Notes: a model not told the origin generated them from the letters alone. Counted from the stretch's first letter, positions 1-9,787 are shown. The stretch is DNA of 52,167 bases from Chloroflexota bacterium (GCA_011523785.1 WTFW01000176.1:1-52167); one strand, 5' to 3'. Program-made: numbers and translations.

Positions 1-151
1 CCCCCGGGCCACCCAATCGACGCCGTGCACCACAGCCCTCACCGAGCCAGCGACAAAAACCAGCCCTCAACGTCTCGTCAAACTCGCCCGTCCCCGCGCC
101 TCGACCAAGGCTGGGCGCGTGGACCCGTCTCGCCGGCCGCGCCGCTGGCCG

Positions 152-2518
152 CTAGGGCTTCGCCAGCCGGTACCCGATTCCCGACTCCGTGAAGATATAG
201 ACGGGGTTCCTGGCGTCGTCTCCAAGCTTGCCGCGCAAACCCTTGACGAAGGACCGAAGCAGCTGCTGGTCGGCCGAGTGTCCCTGTCCCCAAACCTTCA
301 CCAGCAACTCGTCATGGGTCAAAACCCGTCCGGCATTGCTGGATAGCTCGACGAGCAGCTTGAACTGGGTCGGCGTGAGTCTGACCGGGCGGCCCGCCAA
401 GGTGACGCTGCGGTCCAGGTAGTTGATCGTAAGGTCGCCCAGGCGGAACGGCTCCACCGCCTGTGCCTGCCGGTATACGGACCGCTTATGCAGCGCCGCC
501 CGGATCCGCGCCACCAGCTCGGTTGGCGAGAATGGCTTGACGACATAGTCGGCGGCGCCCATCTCAAAGGCCGTGGCGAAATCCTGTTCCCGGCCTCGCC
601 CGGTCAGGAAGATGACGGGAACCTCGAAGACATTCGGAATACGCTTAATCAACTCGAAGCCGCTGGTCCCCGGCAGCACCAGGTTCAGCAGAACCAGATG
701 CGGCTGCTCGACCTGGAGCAGGCGGTCCAGCTCGGCCGGTTCGCCGGTGACGACCACCGAGTAGCCAGCTTCCGAGAGAATACTCCGAACGTAGCGCAGC
801 ACCTGCGGGTCGTCGTCGATGGCGAGAATGCGCTCCGCCGCGGCCGACGCCCCCGGCGTGCGAGTTGAGACCGAGGCGGTGTCCGGGTCCGCAATCACGG
901 TGGCTGCCTCGACCGCGGGTAGCGTAAACGTGAAGCGAGTGCCCTGGCCCTTGCCGTCGCTCTCGGCCCAGATACGGCCGCCGTGCGCCTCGACAATACC
1001 GCGGGCGATTGCAAGACCCAGGCCGTATCCCTGGACCTCTGGGCCATTGTCGTTGTCGATCCGTGAGAACTTGCTGAAGAGACGGGGCAATTGCTCGGGC
1101 GGGATTCCCCGGCCCTCGTCGATCACGCTCACGGTTACGTACACATCCTCCAGCGAGGCGCTGACGCGTATCGTGGACCACTCGCGCGAGTACTTGGACG
1201 CATTGGAGAAGAGGTTGTAGAGAACCTGCCCAACTCGCTGTCGATCTAGCGGAATCCGCGGTAGGTCTGGCGCGAGGGAGACTTCGAGGATATTTCGGTA
1301 GCCGCCGCTGAGAAAGGCGTTGCGCGCCTGGTCGATGACGTCCGCTATGTCCGTCGGTTCAGGAGCAACCGACAAGGTGCCGGCCTCGATTCGCGCCAAA
1401 TCGAGGAGGTTGTTGATCAGGTCCCGCATGTGGTCGGCCTGTTCTTCGATGATGCGAAAGAACTGCCGCGTCTCGGCTGGATCGAGCGCGTAGGGGGCGC
1501 TTCTCGCGGTTGCCGCCGATCCCTTGATGGACGTCAAGGGTGTGCGCAACTCGTGGCTCACCATGCCCAGGAACTCGGCGCGCAGGCGTTCGAGCTCTTC
1601 CAGCGGCGTGATGTCCTGGATCGTCGAAACGATCGACACAATGTCCCCATCCTCCGAGTAAATCGGGGTTGCATTGACCAGCGTCGTCACGGTCTGGCCA
1701 TCCTGTCGCTGGATGGAGATCTCCTCGGCGCGAATGGTCTCGCCGCTGCGTAGCGCCCGCTCGATCGGCATTTCATCCGGGGGAATCTCCCTCCCGTCAA
1801 TTCGCCGAAAGCTGAACAGCGAGAGCACGTGATCGAAAGATCGGTCGTGGCCACGTAAGCCCCCCGCGAGGCGGCGTGCTTCCTCATTGAATTGCACCAA
1901 CTCGCGTGTTTTCGAATCGACCACCACGACCCCTACGGGCGAGGTATCCACCAGCGCCGCCTGATAGGCCCTGGCCCGCTGTTCCTCGCCGTAGCGCCGG
2001 GCGTTGTTGACGGCAGCCCCCACCTGGGCGGCGAACATCTCAAGCGTCTCTTCGTCTTCGAGGGTGAAGTCAGGTCCGCGTTGTTTCTCGCCGATGTAGA
2101 TGTTGCCGACGTGGTTGCCTTGGACACGGATCTGGGCGCTCAAGAAAGAGCCGATTGGTGGACTGAAGTTTGGGAATCCCGCCAGGTCTGCGTGGGCGAC
2201 GAAATCCGGCGTGCGCAGTGGTTTTCGTAACCCGCTGAGATACTGGAATAGAGCCGGACCGCCCGGAATCGCCACGACTTCCTGTATTTCTTCGGAAGTC
2301 AGACCGGAAAAAACCAGGTCCTGGAGCTGTCCAGAACTGTCCTGGGTGGTTATCGCGGCGTACCGCGAGTCCGTCAGCGAGCGGGCGCTGTCGACGACCT
2401 CCTGCAGCACCGTGTCAAGTTCAAGGTCTTGACTGATGCGGAGGATCGCATCGGTGAGCCGGGAGAGTAGAGACCTTAGTCGCTCATTCTCCGACCGGAG
2501 GTCGTCGCTTTCCGCCAA
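152..2518 (-). CDS. Hybrid histidine kinase with receiver and winged-helix output domain
   Basis: 788 aa with no membrane span, so a cytoplasmic sensor. Order seen: short N-terminal coiled coil (about 1-25), GAF-like domain (about 30-175), PAS domain (about 185-305), HisKA with the H-box SHELRTP (H322), and HATPase with N439, DEGRGIPP (D467) and GYGLGLA (497-503). These are followed by a receiver domain (563-675) and an OmpR/PhoB-type winged helix (about 690-786). The receiver keeps the acidic cluster D568-D570, T639 and K661, but the phospho-acceptor position is Asn612 (LLNLVLPG). Kinase and DNA-binding output in one chain would make this a self-contained signalling regulator. The start is TTG, preceded by GAGGG about 7 nt upstream; no ATG fits better. 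Domain calls are firm; the signal and target genes are unknown. Confidence 0.93.
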   Translation of the reverse strand: MAESDDLRSENERLRSLLSRLTDAILRISQDLELDTVLQEVVDSARSLTDSRYAAITTQDSSGQLQDLVFSGLTSEEIQEVVAIPGGPALFQYLSGLRKPLRTPDFVAHADLAGFPNFSPPIGSFLSAQIRVQGNHVGNIYIGEKQRGPDFTLEDEETLEMFAAQVGAAVNNARRYGEEQRARAYQAALVDTSPVGVVVVDSKTRELVQFNEEARRLAGGLRGHDRSFDHVLSLFSFRRIDGREIPPDEMPIERALRSGETIRAEEISIQRQDGQTVTTLVNATPIYSEDGDIVSIVSTIQDITPLEELERLRAEFLGMVSHELRTPLTSIKGSAATARSAPYALDPAETRQFFRIIEEQADHMRDLINNLLDLARIEAGTLSVAPEPTDIADVIDQARNAFLSGGYRNILEVSLAPDLPRIPLDRQRVGQVLYNLFSNASKYSREWSTIRVSASLEDVYVTVSVIDEGRGIPPEQLPRLFSKFSRIDNDNGPEVQGYGLGLAIARGIVEAHGGRIWAESDGKGQGTRFTFTLPAVEAATVIADPDTASVSTRTPGASAAAERILAIDDDPQVLRYVRSILSEAGYSVVVTGEPAELDRLLQVEQPHLVLLNLVLPGTSGFELIKRIPNVFEVPVIFLTGRGREQDFATAFEMGAADYVVKPFSPTELVARIRAALHKRSVYRQAQAVEPFRLGDLTINYLDRSVTLAGRPVRLTPTQFKLLVELSSNAGRVLTHDELLVKVWGQGHSADQQLLRSFVKGLRGKLGDDARNPVYIFTESGIGYRLAKP

Positions 2519-5500
2519 ACCAAACCCTCGGACCGCTTTTCACTATCTCACCGTCAGTCTGCCATGCCGCCCGTTATCGCATGCGCAACAGGAGTCTTGC
2601 TGCACTCCGCTCCTGCCGACACCTATCGCGGCCCCCGCATCGCGGCAGCCTCGTATCAACGTCGGAGACATGTCGCGGTGCGCATATAGTGCCGACGTTC
2701 ATGTTCGAAGATTGATTTCTCTCCACCGGTTCCACCGTATGCCAGACCCTGTAGCGCTGCTGCGGGCACCGCAACGCAATTCGGAAGACCCCCATTGCCA
2801 CCCTTGCTTCGACCATCCGGACACGAAGGCGGTGGACTAGGCCACAATCAAGTGGAAGTCTCGGAAACAAGAGTTGGATTCAGGCTGGCCGAGCCGCCGC
2901 TTACAGGAACGCGACCAGAATGGCCGGCTCGGGCGAATGGCACAAACGGGGACGCACAACCGCACCAAAGCTCCGATTGAGCCGAGGCAGCCGGTAGGAC
3001 AGACATTCACGAATCCAAGAGTCAACTGAACGGCCGACAAGGCCCTGTATATCTTGTGACTAGAGACCTTCTTCATGCCTCTAAATTCACTTTGACGTGT
3101 AGACTAGCGCCGGAGGCAGCGCGACTGAGCGTTTCGACCCGAATCGACAAGTCGAGCGCAAAGGCACTTGGCGGGCCTTCGGGGTTGATGCGAGCCGGGG
3201 CTTTGCGCCTGGGCGGATGACACTGGGCGGTGGCGGCTGCCACGCTGGTTGCGCGAAGTGTGCTGCTGACGACGCTGGTTGGAGCGAAGACTACGTCCGG
3301 CAGCGTGCGACCGGTCGACGTCCCGATCTCCTCGCCCACCCTTTCGGTGGCGGAATTTCGCGCGATCCGCGATAGCTGCCAACCGGTTAGGGATCCAGCG
3401 AATCGCAACATTCTCACCGCCCACGGCTCGAGCCTCAACGATGTCGACCGGGCCATCCGGCCGGCGCTCGTTGCCGTATGGCAGGTCGACGCCTGGCCCC
3501 GCTGGCGTTGCGAAGCGAACTGCCGGCGGTCTGCGGTCGCGCCGTCGGTCGCCAGGCCGGCCGCCTCGGTGAGCGCCCCGGAAACCCGGACCACAGTCAC
3601 GTTCGAAGATCCGGTTGTGGCGCCAACCCAGGATTTCGTCGGGTTCGCTGGAGCTTTCGACCCGTCGTCAGTTCCCATGGACTTTCCCCGGCTATGGCTC
3701 AGGCAGAGATAGCGACGAGAACGAGGAGCAGCGCAAACTGAGGGTTGCAACGGCGGGGCCTTACAGGCTTGATTGCGCCCGCCCGCCGCGACGGCGAGCA
3801 GGAGTCGTCGCGCCTGCATCACCTCAACGGCGGGCTGAGAACGATGGGACGGAGGGCTAGGGTGCCAGTCTCGAGCAGTGGACGTGTGTCAGTGGTGTGA
3901 GGTTGGCCGGTCCGTGACGGTGGCAGCGGCTGGACATTGATATGGATCCACGTCTCCGCGGGCTGCTCTCAGATCTCACTGCCACGGGTGAATGGTCTTT
4001 ACGTGGCGGAGCCAAAACAGCGGCGTTCAGTAGGGTGGCGATGCGCAATCTGTCCCCATTGTCAAGACTTCACCGCAGTCGCTGTTGCCACAAGGTTGCA
4101 ACCGGCAATCGTTGGCTTCGATGTCCAGACCCAACCGAGAAGGTCTACATCAGCAACGACTTTGTCTTACCATCTCTCTTCGGCTATCGGTGTCATGCTG
4201 CAACCGTTGAGCGATGGCATGCACCTCACGCTGTTGCCGGTCAGCAACCCCCAGTCGATCGATAGACTTGAAGCCTCTTCGAGCGAGTGTTCGAGGTTCG
4301 CGTCATTTGGCCGGACTGCGCCCGCATCGCCGACCGACGGCGCCGATTCCAGTCCGCGCGCCATCAGAACAGCTGTATGGCGACAACGGCTGCTGAGGCG
4401 GATGCTGAGCGCCAAACGTCCCGCTTCGATCGCTGGAGCACTCTACGAGTGCCGGGCTGGACAGAAACCTCCGGACATTCGTCACACGCAGGAACGGCTG
4501 TGACCCGCACGGCCAGCGCACTGTTCACACGCTATTCCCCGCCAAGTAGCGCGCTCCGGGTCAGCCGCTCCTCGCGGTCCAGGTGAATCACTCTGTCGTC
4601 TGCTGCTCTAGGCCTACGCCACCAGGGTGGCCCGCTTATCGCCCCGGCAACCCGACTCGCTTCGACGCAGCTCCCGTCTATGACGAAACACTTCCACGCC
4701 TTGTGAGTGCTGCCCAGCACCGTGATGATTAGTCGCCTTGCCTTCGGATCCAGAGTCGGTATCCGGCCTGGTAATCCAACTGACAGCCAAACGTCGACCC
4801 TGTCGTCCGGATGCGGCGCTGGATGGCTTATAGACCGGTTTGCGGTTCCTCTTGCAACTCGCTGAACCGCTTCCACACCCAGAGCTTTGGGCTCATACCC
4901 AGCACCTCCCGTTCTACCCGTACCGGACGAGCGGCAGTCACTGCCTTACATGAGTGATTCTAGCTATTCCTTCATAAGACCAGTTTAGCCACTCCCGCTT
5001 TTTTGTCTTCTAAATCTTCTACCCGCTGATTGAGACATATAGGCACTTCCGTCATGAAAAACCAGCAGCATCCTCTTTCTACCGTAAGAACTGACTCGTC
5101 TGCATTCTCCATTGTTGTCATGCATGGTCGTCAGCAGCCAGCCTAGCGAAGTTGCGGCAATCGAGCACCGATGGCCTGGCACTCACCCCATGAATCCATC
5201 AGACTAAAGGGTATTATACGGACGGAGAGTCCCTTATCTGCTTGAGCTCAATAGTCGACACATTACCCCACTAATATATATGCCTGTGTAATCATATTCT
5301 AAGTATCTCGGTTGTGGTGTGACTTGAGACTGCAAATGTGCGCTGGAGCCCACATCCAGACTTGAACCGGGGACGTCGTTCTTACCAAGGACTTCGCTCC
5401 CAGCGCTATGACACCCACCGGTAGAACGCGAGCGAAACCCGTCAAATGATGGTGTGGTGCATTGTCACTCGCCTGGTGCCCCCGCTCGGACACCCCAGCG

Positions 5501-5627
5501 GTGGCTGGTCGAGGCAGTGGCGCACCAGGCAAGGCGGCGCCGACGGGGTGGGACAGGCTCGGCACGGGGCCCGCCGGCTTCGCACCCATGGCATGTCGCG
5601 TGGGGCGCTGGATCTGACCCTTGTCCG
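2519..5627. other. Gene-poor 3.1 kb region, possible relic DNA
   Basis: No convincing gene was found here. Several open frames of 60-250 codons exist on both strands, the longest at 3073-3822 (-), 3937-4503 (+) and 4532-4876 (-). They overlap one another, have no recognisable motif and no clear ribosome-binding site, and are rich in Arg, Ser and Ala as expected from random GC-rich frames. Base composition changes inside the region: roughly 4930-5340 is visibly AT-richer than the rest of the window, with runs such as a T6 tract near 5000. A decayed tRNA-Thr lies at the right end. The stretch may be remnants of an old mobile element, but no transposase or integrase signature survives that I can recognise. 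Confidence 0.5.
5344..5413 (-). pseudogene. Decayed tRNA-Thr copy or attachment-site-like tRNA 3' half
   Basis: On the minus strand this reads like the 3' two thirds of the intact tRNA-Thr(GGT) at 8960-9035. Bases 5344-5393 match 8960-9009 at 44 of 50 positions by eye, including the encoded CCA, the T loop and the GGT anticodon loop. The anticodon stem has two mismatched pairs and the T stem has one. The D-arm region is about 5 nt short, and the 5' acceptor strand does not pair with the 3' strand, so it cannot be a working tRNA. It has the same orientation as the intact gene and lies about 3.6 kb beyond that gene's 3' end. It is either a dead tandem duplicate or the far end of an element that integrated into the tRNA 3' half. 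Confidence 0.7.
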
Positions 5628-6806
5628 CTAGTGATCCGCGCCGATTCGGGCCAGTTCCCCTGGCAGCCACTCCGGATAGCGTAGTTCCATCGGCCCCGGA
5701 TCCGGCTCACCCAAGCCGGCCTGCGTCCGCGCCTGCAGCAATGGATGTGCGCCCCGACGCATCGGGAATCCCACTCGGCGCTCGGTGAAATGCGACTCCC
5801 ACGCCCCGAGCAGCATCTCCATCACGGCCAGGCCTTCTTCGCCGCTGTTCTCGTGCGGTCGATCCTGATCGAGCGCATGGACCGTCTCATCGGCCATCCA
5901 CAGATCGCCTCCCGGCTCATCCAGGTAGTCCACCCCGTGCAGGATTCGGTCGGCGGGCGTAAGTTCCAGCAGTTCCCAGTTGACGTCCTCAACCCGCCAG
6001 TCGCGCCCGCGGCGCACCTGCATGTTTTGTTGGTTGTAGAGGCAGATGGCACCGTCTTCGCCGTAGATCTTGATGTGGCCCCAGCCGGTGTTGGACTCGC
6101 TGCGCCGGTGAAACTCGGCAAACACGGTCCCGCCGCCTTCGAAGTCATACACCGCCGAGATGTTCTCGCCGGCAATCCACCCAAAGCCGTACGGTCCGGC
6201 GATCACGCCTTCCGGACCGGTGGGTTCGCCAGCGGTGGTGCAGATGGCCGAGACGCTGCGTGCCCGGCCAAGGAACGCGCGCGTGCCATTCAGGCGGTGG
6301 GTCCCGATGTTCATGAGGTCATAGCCGCCGTAGTAGCCCTTGCCGCGGAGCTTGATCGTCGTGATCGGTCCGATCTCACCGGCCTCGATCATGCGCGCGG
6401 CTACTCGAAACGGTGGCGTACAGCGGATTTGATGGTGAACGGCGAGCAGCGTGCCGGTTCGAGCCGCCTCAGCCACCATGCGATCGGCATCGTCGAGACT
6501 GGTGGCCATCGGCTTTTCCACATCGATCGCGCGCGGCGGTCGGTGCGCCAACACCCCCAGCGTTAACGGCGCATGCAGATCGGTGCGTGTGGGAATGCTG
6601 ACAATGTCGGGGTCCTCCCGGTCGAGCATCTCTCGGTAGTCCCGATACGTCCGCTCCACGCCGAGTTCCTGCGAGGCGTGCGCCAGCCGTGCGGCGTCCG
6701 TGTCACACAGCGCCACCAGGTCGATACGTGGATGCTGACGATAGGCGCGGCCGTGCTTGAGGCCACGAGGGCCTACACCGAGGATTGCCGCACGATATGT
6801 CGCCAT
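5628..6806 (-). CDS. Gfo/Idh/MocA family oxidoreductase
   Basis: 392 aa, a soluble NAD(P)-dependent dehydrogenase of the family that acts on sugars, inositols and related polyols. An N-terminal Rossmann fold carries ILGVGPRG (G10, G12, G15). The family's EKP motif is present (DVEKP, K98). The second domain has a metal- or substrate-side motif ending in H170 (DLMNIGTH). ATG at 6806 is preferred over the in-frame GTG at 6812, because GGAGG lies 7 nt before the ATG and only about 2 nt before the GTG. It sits 70 bp downstream of the solute-binding protein on the same strand, so the two probably form an operon for uptake and oxidation of a sugar-like compound. The exact substrate cannot be read from sequence. 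Confidence 0.9.
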   Translation of the reverse strand: MATYRAAILGVGPRGLKHGRAYRQHPRIDLVALCDTDAARLAHASQELGVERTYRDYREMLDREDPDIVSIPTRTDLHAPLTLGVLAHRPPRAIDVEKPMATSLDDADRMVAEAARTGTLLAVHHQIRCTPPFRVAARMIEAGEIGPITTIKLRGKGYYGGYDLMNIGTHRLNGTRAFLGRARSVSAICTTAGEPTGPEGVIAGPYGFGWIAGENISAVYDFEGGGTVFAEFHRRSESNTGWGHIKIYGEDGAICLYNQQNMQVRRGRDWRVEDVNWELLELTPADRILHGVDYLDEPGGDLWMADETVHALDQDRPHENSGEEGLAVMEMLLGAWESHFTERRVGFPMRRGAHPLLQARTQAGLGEPDPGPMELRYPEWLPGELARIGADH

Positions 6807-6876
6807 AACCACACCTCCAGGTCACAACCTGGACCCACCAGCGGATCAGGTCGAGCCCGTTGCGGACCGCTGCCGA

Positions 6877-8457
6877 CTAGCGCGACACGTCGCCCTTGTC
6901 GAGCTGCTCTTGCCAGCGGGCCAGCATGCGGTTGACCTTTTCCCCCGCGTCGAGCATGGACTGAACCGGATCCGCTTCACCGACAAGCGCTTTGTCCAGA
7001 ACCGGCCGCCACTCGGCGCGCAGCTCCAGGAAATTGCCGCCCGGCACGTACCACTGGTCGTGCCGCACATAGGGCGACGCGGGGTAGGTGAACAGGTGGT
7101 GCATTCCTTCGGGCGGTGGCGCCGTGGCCGCCGCGTCGTCCGCCACGGCCTTGAAGCACGGCATGTGGCCACGGTCGATCCCCACACGGCCTTGCACTTC
7201 CGGCCCGGCGAGGAAATGCGCCCAGGCCACGGCCTGCTCTTCCACACCGGTCGTGGTGGCGGACTGCGCCACCAGATGCGCCTGGTCGTTCAGCACGAAG
7301 TTGGCGTGATCGGTCACATTGCCCCAAACCATTGGACCCAGCGACCACCGGAACCGGTCCTTGATCCGCGGAATCGCAAACCCGGTGCTGTAGACGCGCC
7401 CGCCGATCCAGAAAACCTGGTTGCCGGCCGCGAACGGACTGCCGAACTCGCCCGCCACGTCGGGCCTTTGTTCGGGAGTGAATGACACGCCATGCCGGTA
7501 GATCAGATCGACAATCCACTTCCACCCTTGCGGGCCGTCGCCGAGCGCCGGTCCCCACACCTGTGCGCCATCGTCGCCCCGGGGGCGCTCGGCTTGGTCG
7601 TTGTAGCCAAACGCGGCGGGAAATACGTAGAACTGCTCGCTACGATCCGCGTTGAGACCGTAGACCCCGGTGTCAGGGTCGGTTACGCGCTTCGCCGCCT
7701 CCAAGAGGTCGTCGTAGCGCCAGCCCTCCACCGGCTCATCCACGCCCGCCGCCTCCAGCGCGTCAATGTTGTAAAGCATCCCGCCGATCACGGTCTGGAA
7801 CGGCATCCCATGCTGCGGCCCGTGCATCGTGCGATCGTACGGGTATGACTCGTCCTTGTTATCGGAGTACGAGTCCGGGATGAACCAATAATTTTCCGGA
7901 TCGTGGTCGTCGCGTTTGTCCAGCAGGTCGTTGATAAGGAGCCACGATTCACCTTCGATGTGCCGCTGATACGTGCCGCCGTTGAGCAGGTTCACCTCAG
8001 ACAGCGTCCCTGCGGCGGCCTCGATCGCAATCTTCTCGTAAAAAATGGTGTTCTGTGGGATGAACTTAATCTTGATGTCGGGCCGCTCAACCGCAAATCG
8101 CTCGATTCCCCACTGCATCGCCTTCCCACGGGGACCGGACGTGTGATCAGTGGCGAATTCGATCTTCACGGTTCGCTGTTCGGGCGGCGCCTCCACCATT
8201 ACTTGAACTTCGCGGGTGACGACCTTCTCAACAACGGTCTCGACTGGCACCTCTTCCCTAACGATCTTCTCAACGACTCGCTCGACCGGAACTTCTTTCT
8301 CGACGATCCGTTCGACCGGTACTTCCTTCTCAACAACCTTCTCGACGGTCACAACCTGCGTTTCACCACAGGCGGCGAGAGCGGCGATTCCGGCTGCGCC
8401 GGTGACGCCCATGACAGCACTGCGCAGCATGCGCCTTCGGGAAACTACTGGATTCAT
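6877..8457 (-). CDS. ABC-type extracellular solute-binding lipoprotein (Tat signal)
   Basis: About 526 aa, similar in plan to family 1 sugar-binding proteins. The N-terminus has a twin-arginine motif (SRRRML, R7-R9), a hydrophobic stretch and a lipobox LAAC with Cys30, so it should be an exported, lipid-anchored receptor. Next comes a repetitive charged spacer (about residues 36-95) built from EKxVPVE-like units, then the binding domain. Three candidate ATGs lie at 8472, 8460 and 8457. The one at 8457 has GGGGAGG 6 nt upstream, while 8472 directly abuts its GGAGGAGG, so 8457 was chosen. No permease or ATPase gene lies beside it, so the transporter partners must be elsewhere or lost. The following gene is an oxidoreductase likely acting on the same ligand. 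Confidence 0.9.
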   Translation of the reverse strand: MNPVVSRRRMLRSAVMGVTGAAGIAALAACGETQVVTVEKVVEKEVPVERIVEKEVPVERVVEKIVREEVPVETVVEKVVTREVQVMVEAPPEQRTVKIEFATDHTSGPRGKAMQWGIERFAVERPDIKIKFIPQNTIFYEKIAIEAAAGTLSEVNLLNGGTYQRHIEGESWLLINDLLDKRDDHDPENYWFIPDSYSDNKDESYPYDRTMHGPQHGMPFQTVIGGMLYNIDALEAAGVDEPVEGWRYDDLLEAAKRVTDPDTGVYGLNADRSEQFYVFPAAFGYNDQAERPRGDDGAQVWGPALGDGPQGWKWIVDLIYRHGVSFTPEQRPDVAGEFGSPFAAGNQVFWIGGRVYSTGFAIPRIKDRFRWSLGPMVWGNVTDHANFVLNDQAHLVAQSATTTGVEEQAVAWAHFLAGPEVQGRVGIDRGHMPCFKAVADDAAATAPPPEGMHHLFTYPASPYVRHDQWYVPGGNFLELRAEWRPVLDKALVGEADPVQSMLDAGEKVNRMLARWQEQLDKGDVSR

Positions 8458-8959
8458 CATCAGCCTCCCCATCCTCCTCCGAAGAGGCCTGGCGATGTCC
8501 GATCCCAGCTCTCGCGCCCCCGAATGCGGCCGCTCAAGAGCATCGTGGTGGGCGTCACCCCGCCTCTCAAATGCCGAATTACCCTATCACAGGCTATTTT
8601 GCAACCGGCCTTTTGCACGCGAGCCGCAGCGTCTGGCGTGTCAGCGGCCGGCCACACCGCAGCCGTTCGTTCCCGGGCTCCAGAGCGGTCCCTTCAGGCA
8701 CCGGTTCGAGCACATGCCGCCGGACATCGAGGTGGACGACTTGATCGCGAAGTGGAAGCGGACCGCATAGCCGACGCCGAGCCGTCCCCACAGCCCCTGG
8801 AGTTCCGTATGTCGCCAGTTTCCCAGACGGCGCGAAGCGTAGACCTCGAGCTTCCCAGGACAGTCGCTGCCAGGTGAGTGGTGTGTGCCAGCGCTGTGGC
8901 AGGCCTCCCTGTGACCAAACTGCCAGCAGACCCAGGCTCCCAAACCTGTACACCGTGCG
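8458..8959. other. Intergenic, no gene seen
   Basis: About 500 bp between the solute-binding protein and tRNA-Thr. Open frames here are short, overlap each other and the tRNA, and have no family resemblance. The promoter of the solute-binding protein should lie near 8570-8610 on the minus strand, where the sequence becomes less GC-rich, but no clear -35/-10 pair can be defended. Confidence 0.5.
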
Positions 8960-9035
8960 TGGAGCCCACATCCGGATTTGAACCGGAGACCTCGTTCTTA
9001 CCAAGAACGTGCTCTACCGACTGAGCTATGTGGGC
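8960..9035 (-). tRNA. tRNA-Thr(GGT), CCA encoded
   Basis: A complete cloverleaf is readable on the minus strand. The acceptor stem is GCCCACA with TGTGGGC. The D arm contains AGCTCAGTCGGTAGAGC. The anticodon stem CGTTC/GAACG encloses the loop TTGGTAA (anticodon GGT, decoding ACC). The T arm TCCGG/CCGGA encloses TTCAAAT. The discriminator is T and the 3' CCA is encoded. A degraded copy of its 3' part lies at 5344-5413 in the same orientation. Confidence 0.96.
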
Positions 9036-9136
9036 CTGTGAGAGCCGCCTCACAACCGACCAGCGTCCGTCAACGGGTGATCGTACCCTGTTCGCCGCCC
9101 CACGGTGGGCCGGGGCACGACGTCCGGGCGACGGCG

Positions 9137-9607
9137 CTAAGCGCTGGCGTCGAGCAGCGCCACGATTTCGTCGGCATGATCGTTCGGGTCGACGGCCGGC
9201 CACACATGTTCCACCTCACCATCCGGTCCGATGAGATAGGACACCCGATCGGCGCACGTGATGCTGCGGCCTCTCACCTGCTTCTCAACCCAGGCGCCGT
9301 AGGCCTCGATCACGCCGTGGCCTGGATCTGCCAGGAGCGGGAAGTTGAGCTCGAACTTCGCCGTGAAGCGCTGATGCGAGTCCACATCGTCGTCGTTAAT
9401 GCCATAGACGCTCACGCCACGCGCCGTGAATTCGGCCAGGTTGTCACGGAATCCGCACGCCTCGATCGTGCAGCCTGGCGTGTCGTCGCGCGGATAGAAG
9501 TAGAGCAGGACGCGCTGGCCGCGCAGCCCTGACAGTGTGACTTCGGATCCGTCGGTGGCGCTGAGGCTGAAATCTGGGGCCGTGTCTCCGGGAGCAAGCA
9601 GCGACAT
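9137..9607 (-). CDS. bcp: Thiol peroxidase, Bcp/PrxQ type
   Basis: 156 aa, a cytoplasmic peroxiredoxin that reduces hydrogen peroxide and organic hydroperoxides using thioredoxin-type reductants. It begins with the family's entry motif (PGDTAPDFSL). The peroxidatic cysteine is C46 in DDTPGCT. A second cysteine five residues on (C51, IEACGFRD) is the resolving cysteine typical of the atypical 2-Cys Bcp/PrxQ group. ATG at 9607 is preferred over an upstream in-frame ATG at 9646, because it gives the usual family length and has an AGGTG about 7 nt upstream; the extra 13 residues are not family-like. It is divergent from the dehydrogenase at 9788, with about 180 bp between them. Confidence 0.93.
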   Translation of the reverse strand: MSLLAPGDTAPDFSLSATDGSEVTLSGLRGQRVLLYFYPRDDTPGCTIEACGFRDNLAEFTARGVSVYGINDDDVDSHQRFTAKFELNFPLLADPGHGVIEAYGAWVEKQVRGRSITCADRVSYLIGPDGEVEHVWPAVDPNDHADEIVALLDASA

Positions 9608-9787
9608 GCGGGGCACCTGCAGGGGGCGGTAGGACCTTGGGCTCATTGTGCTGAAGGTTCAGGCGCGTTGCGAGTCGTGTGCGCGCTCAACCACCGGCGG
9701 TGTCGGCCAGACGGGCAACGGGATACGCTCGTACGATCCGCGCTCACGGCTGATATCGTCTGCAGGACATCCGCCCGGGAGACGCCA

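Noticed and set aside
3073-3822. 249-codon minus-strand open frame
   Set aside because: No motif, overlaps other equally long frames on both strands, no ribosome-binding site; left as part of the gene-poor region.
4532-4876. Possible transposase remnant on the minus strand
   Set aside because: Some protein-like wording but no catalytic motif or terminal inverted repeat could be recognised.
8160-8360. Tandem DNA repeats in the solute-binding gene that might be a CRISPR or satellite
   Set aside because: They are in-frame codons for a charged protein spacer, without uniform repeat/spacer structure.
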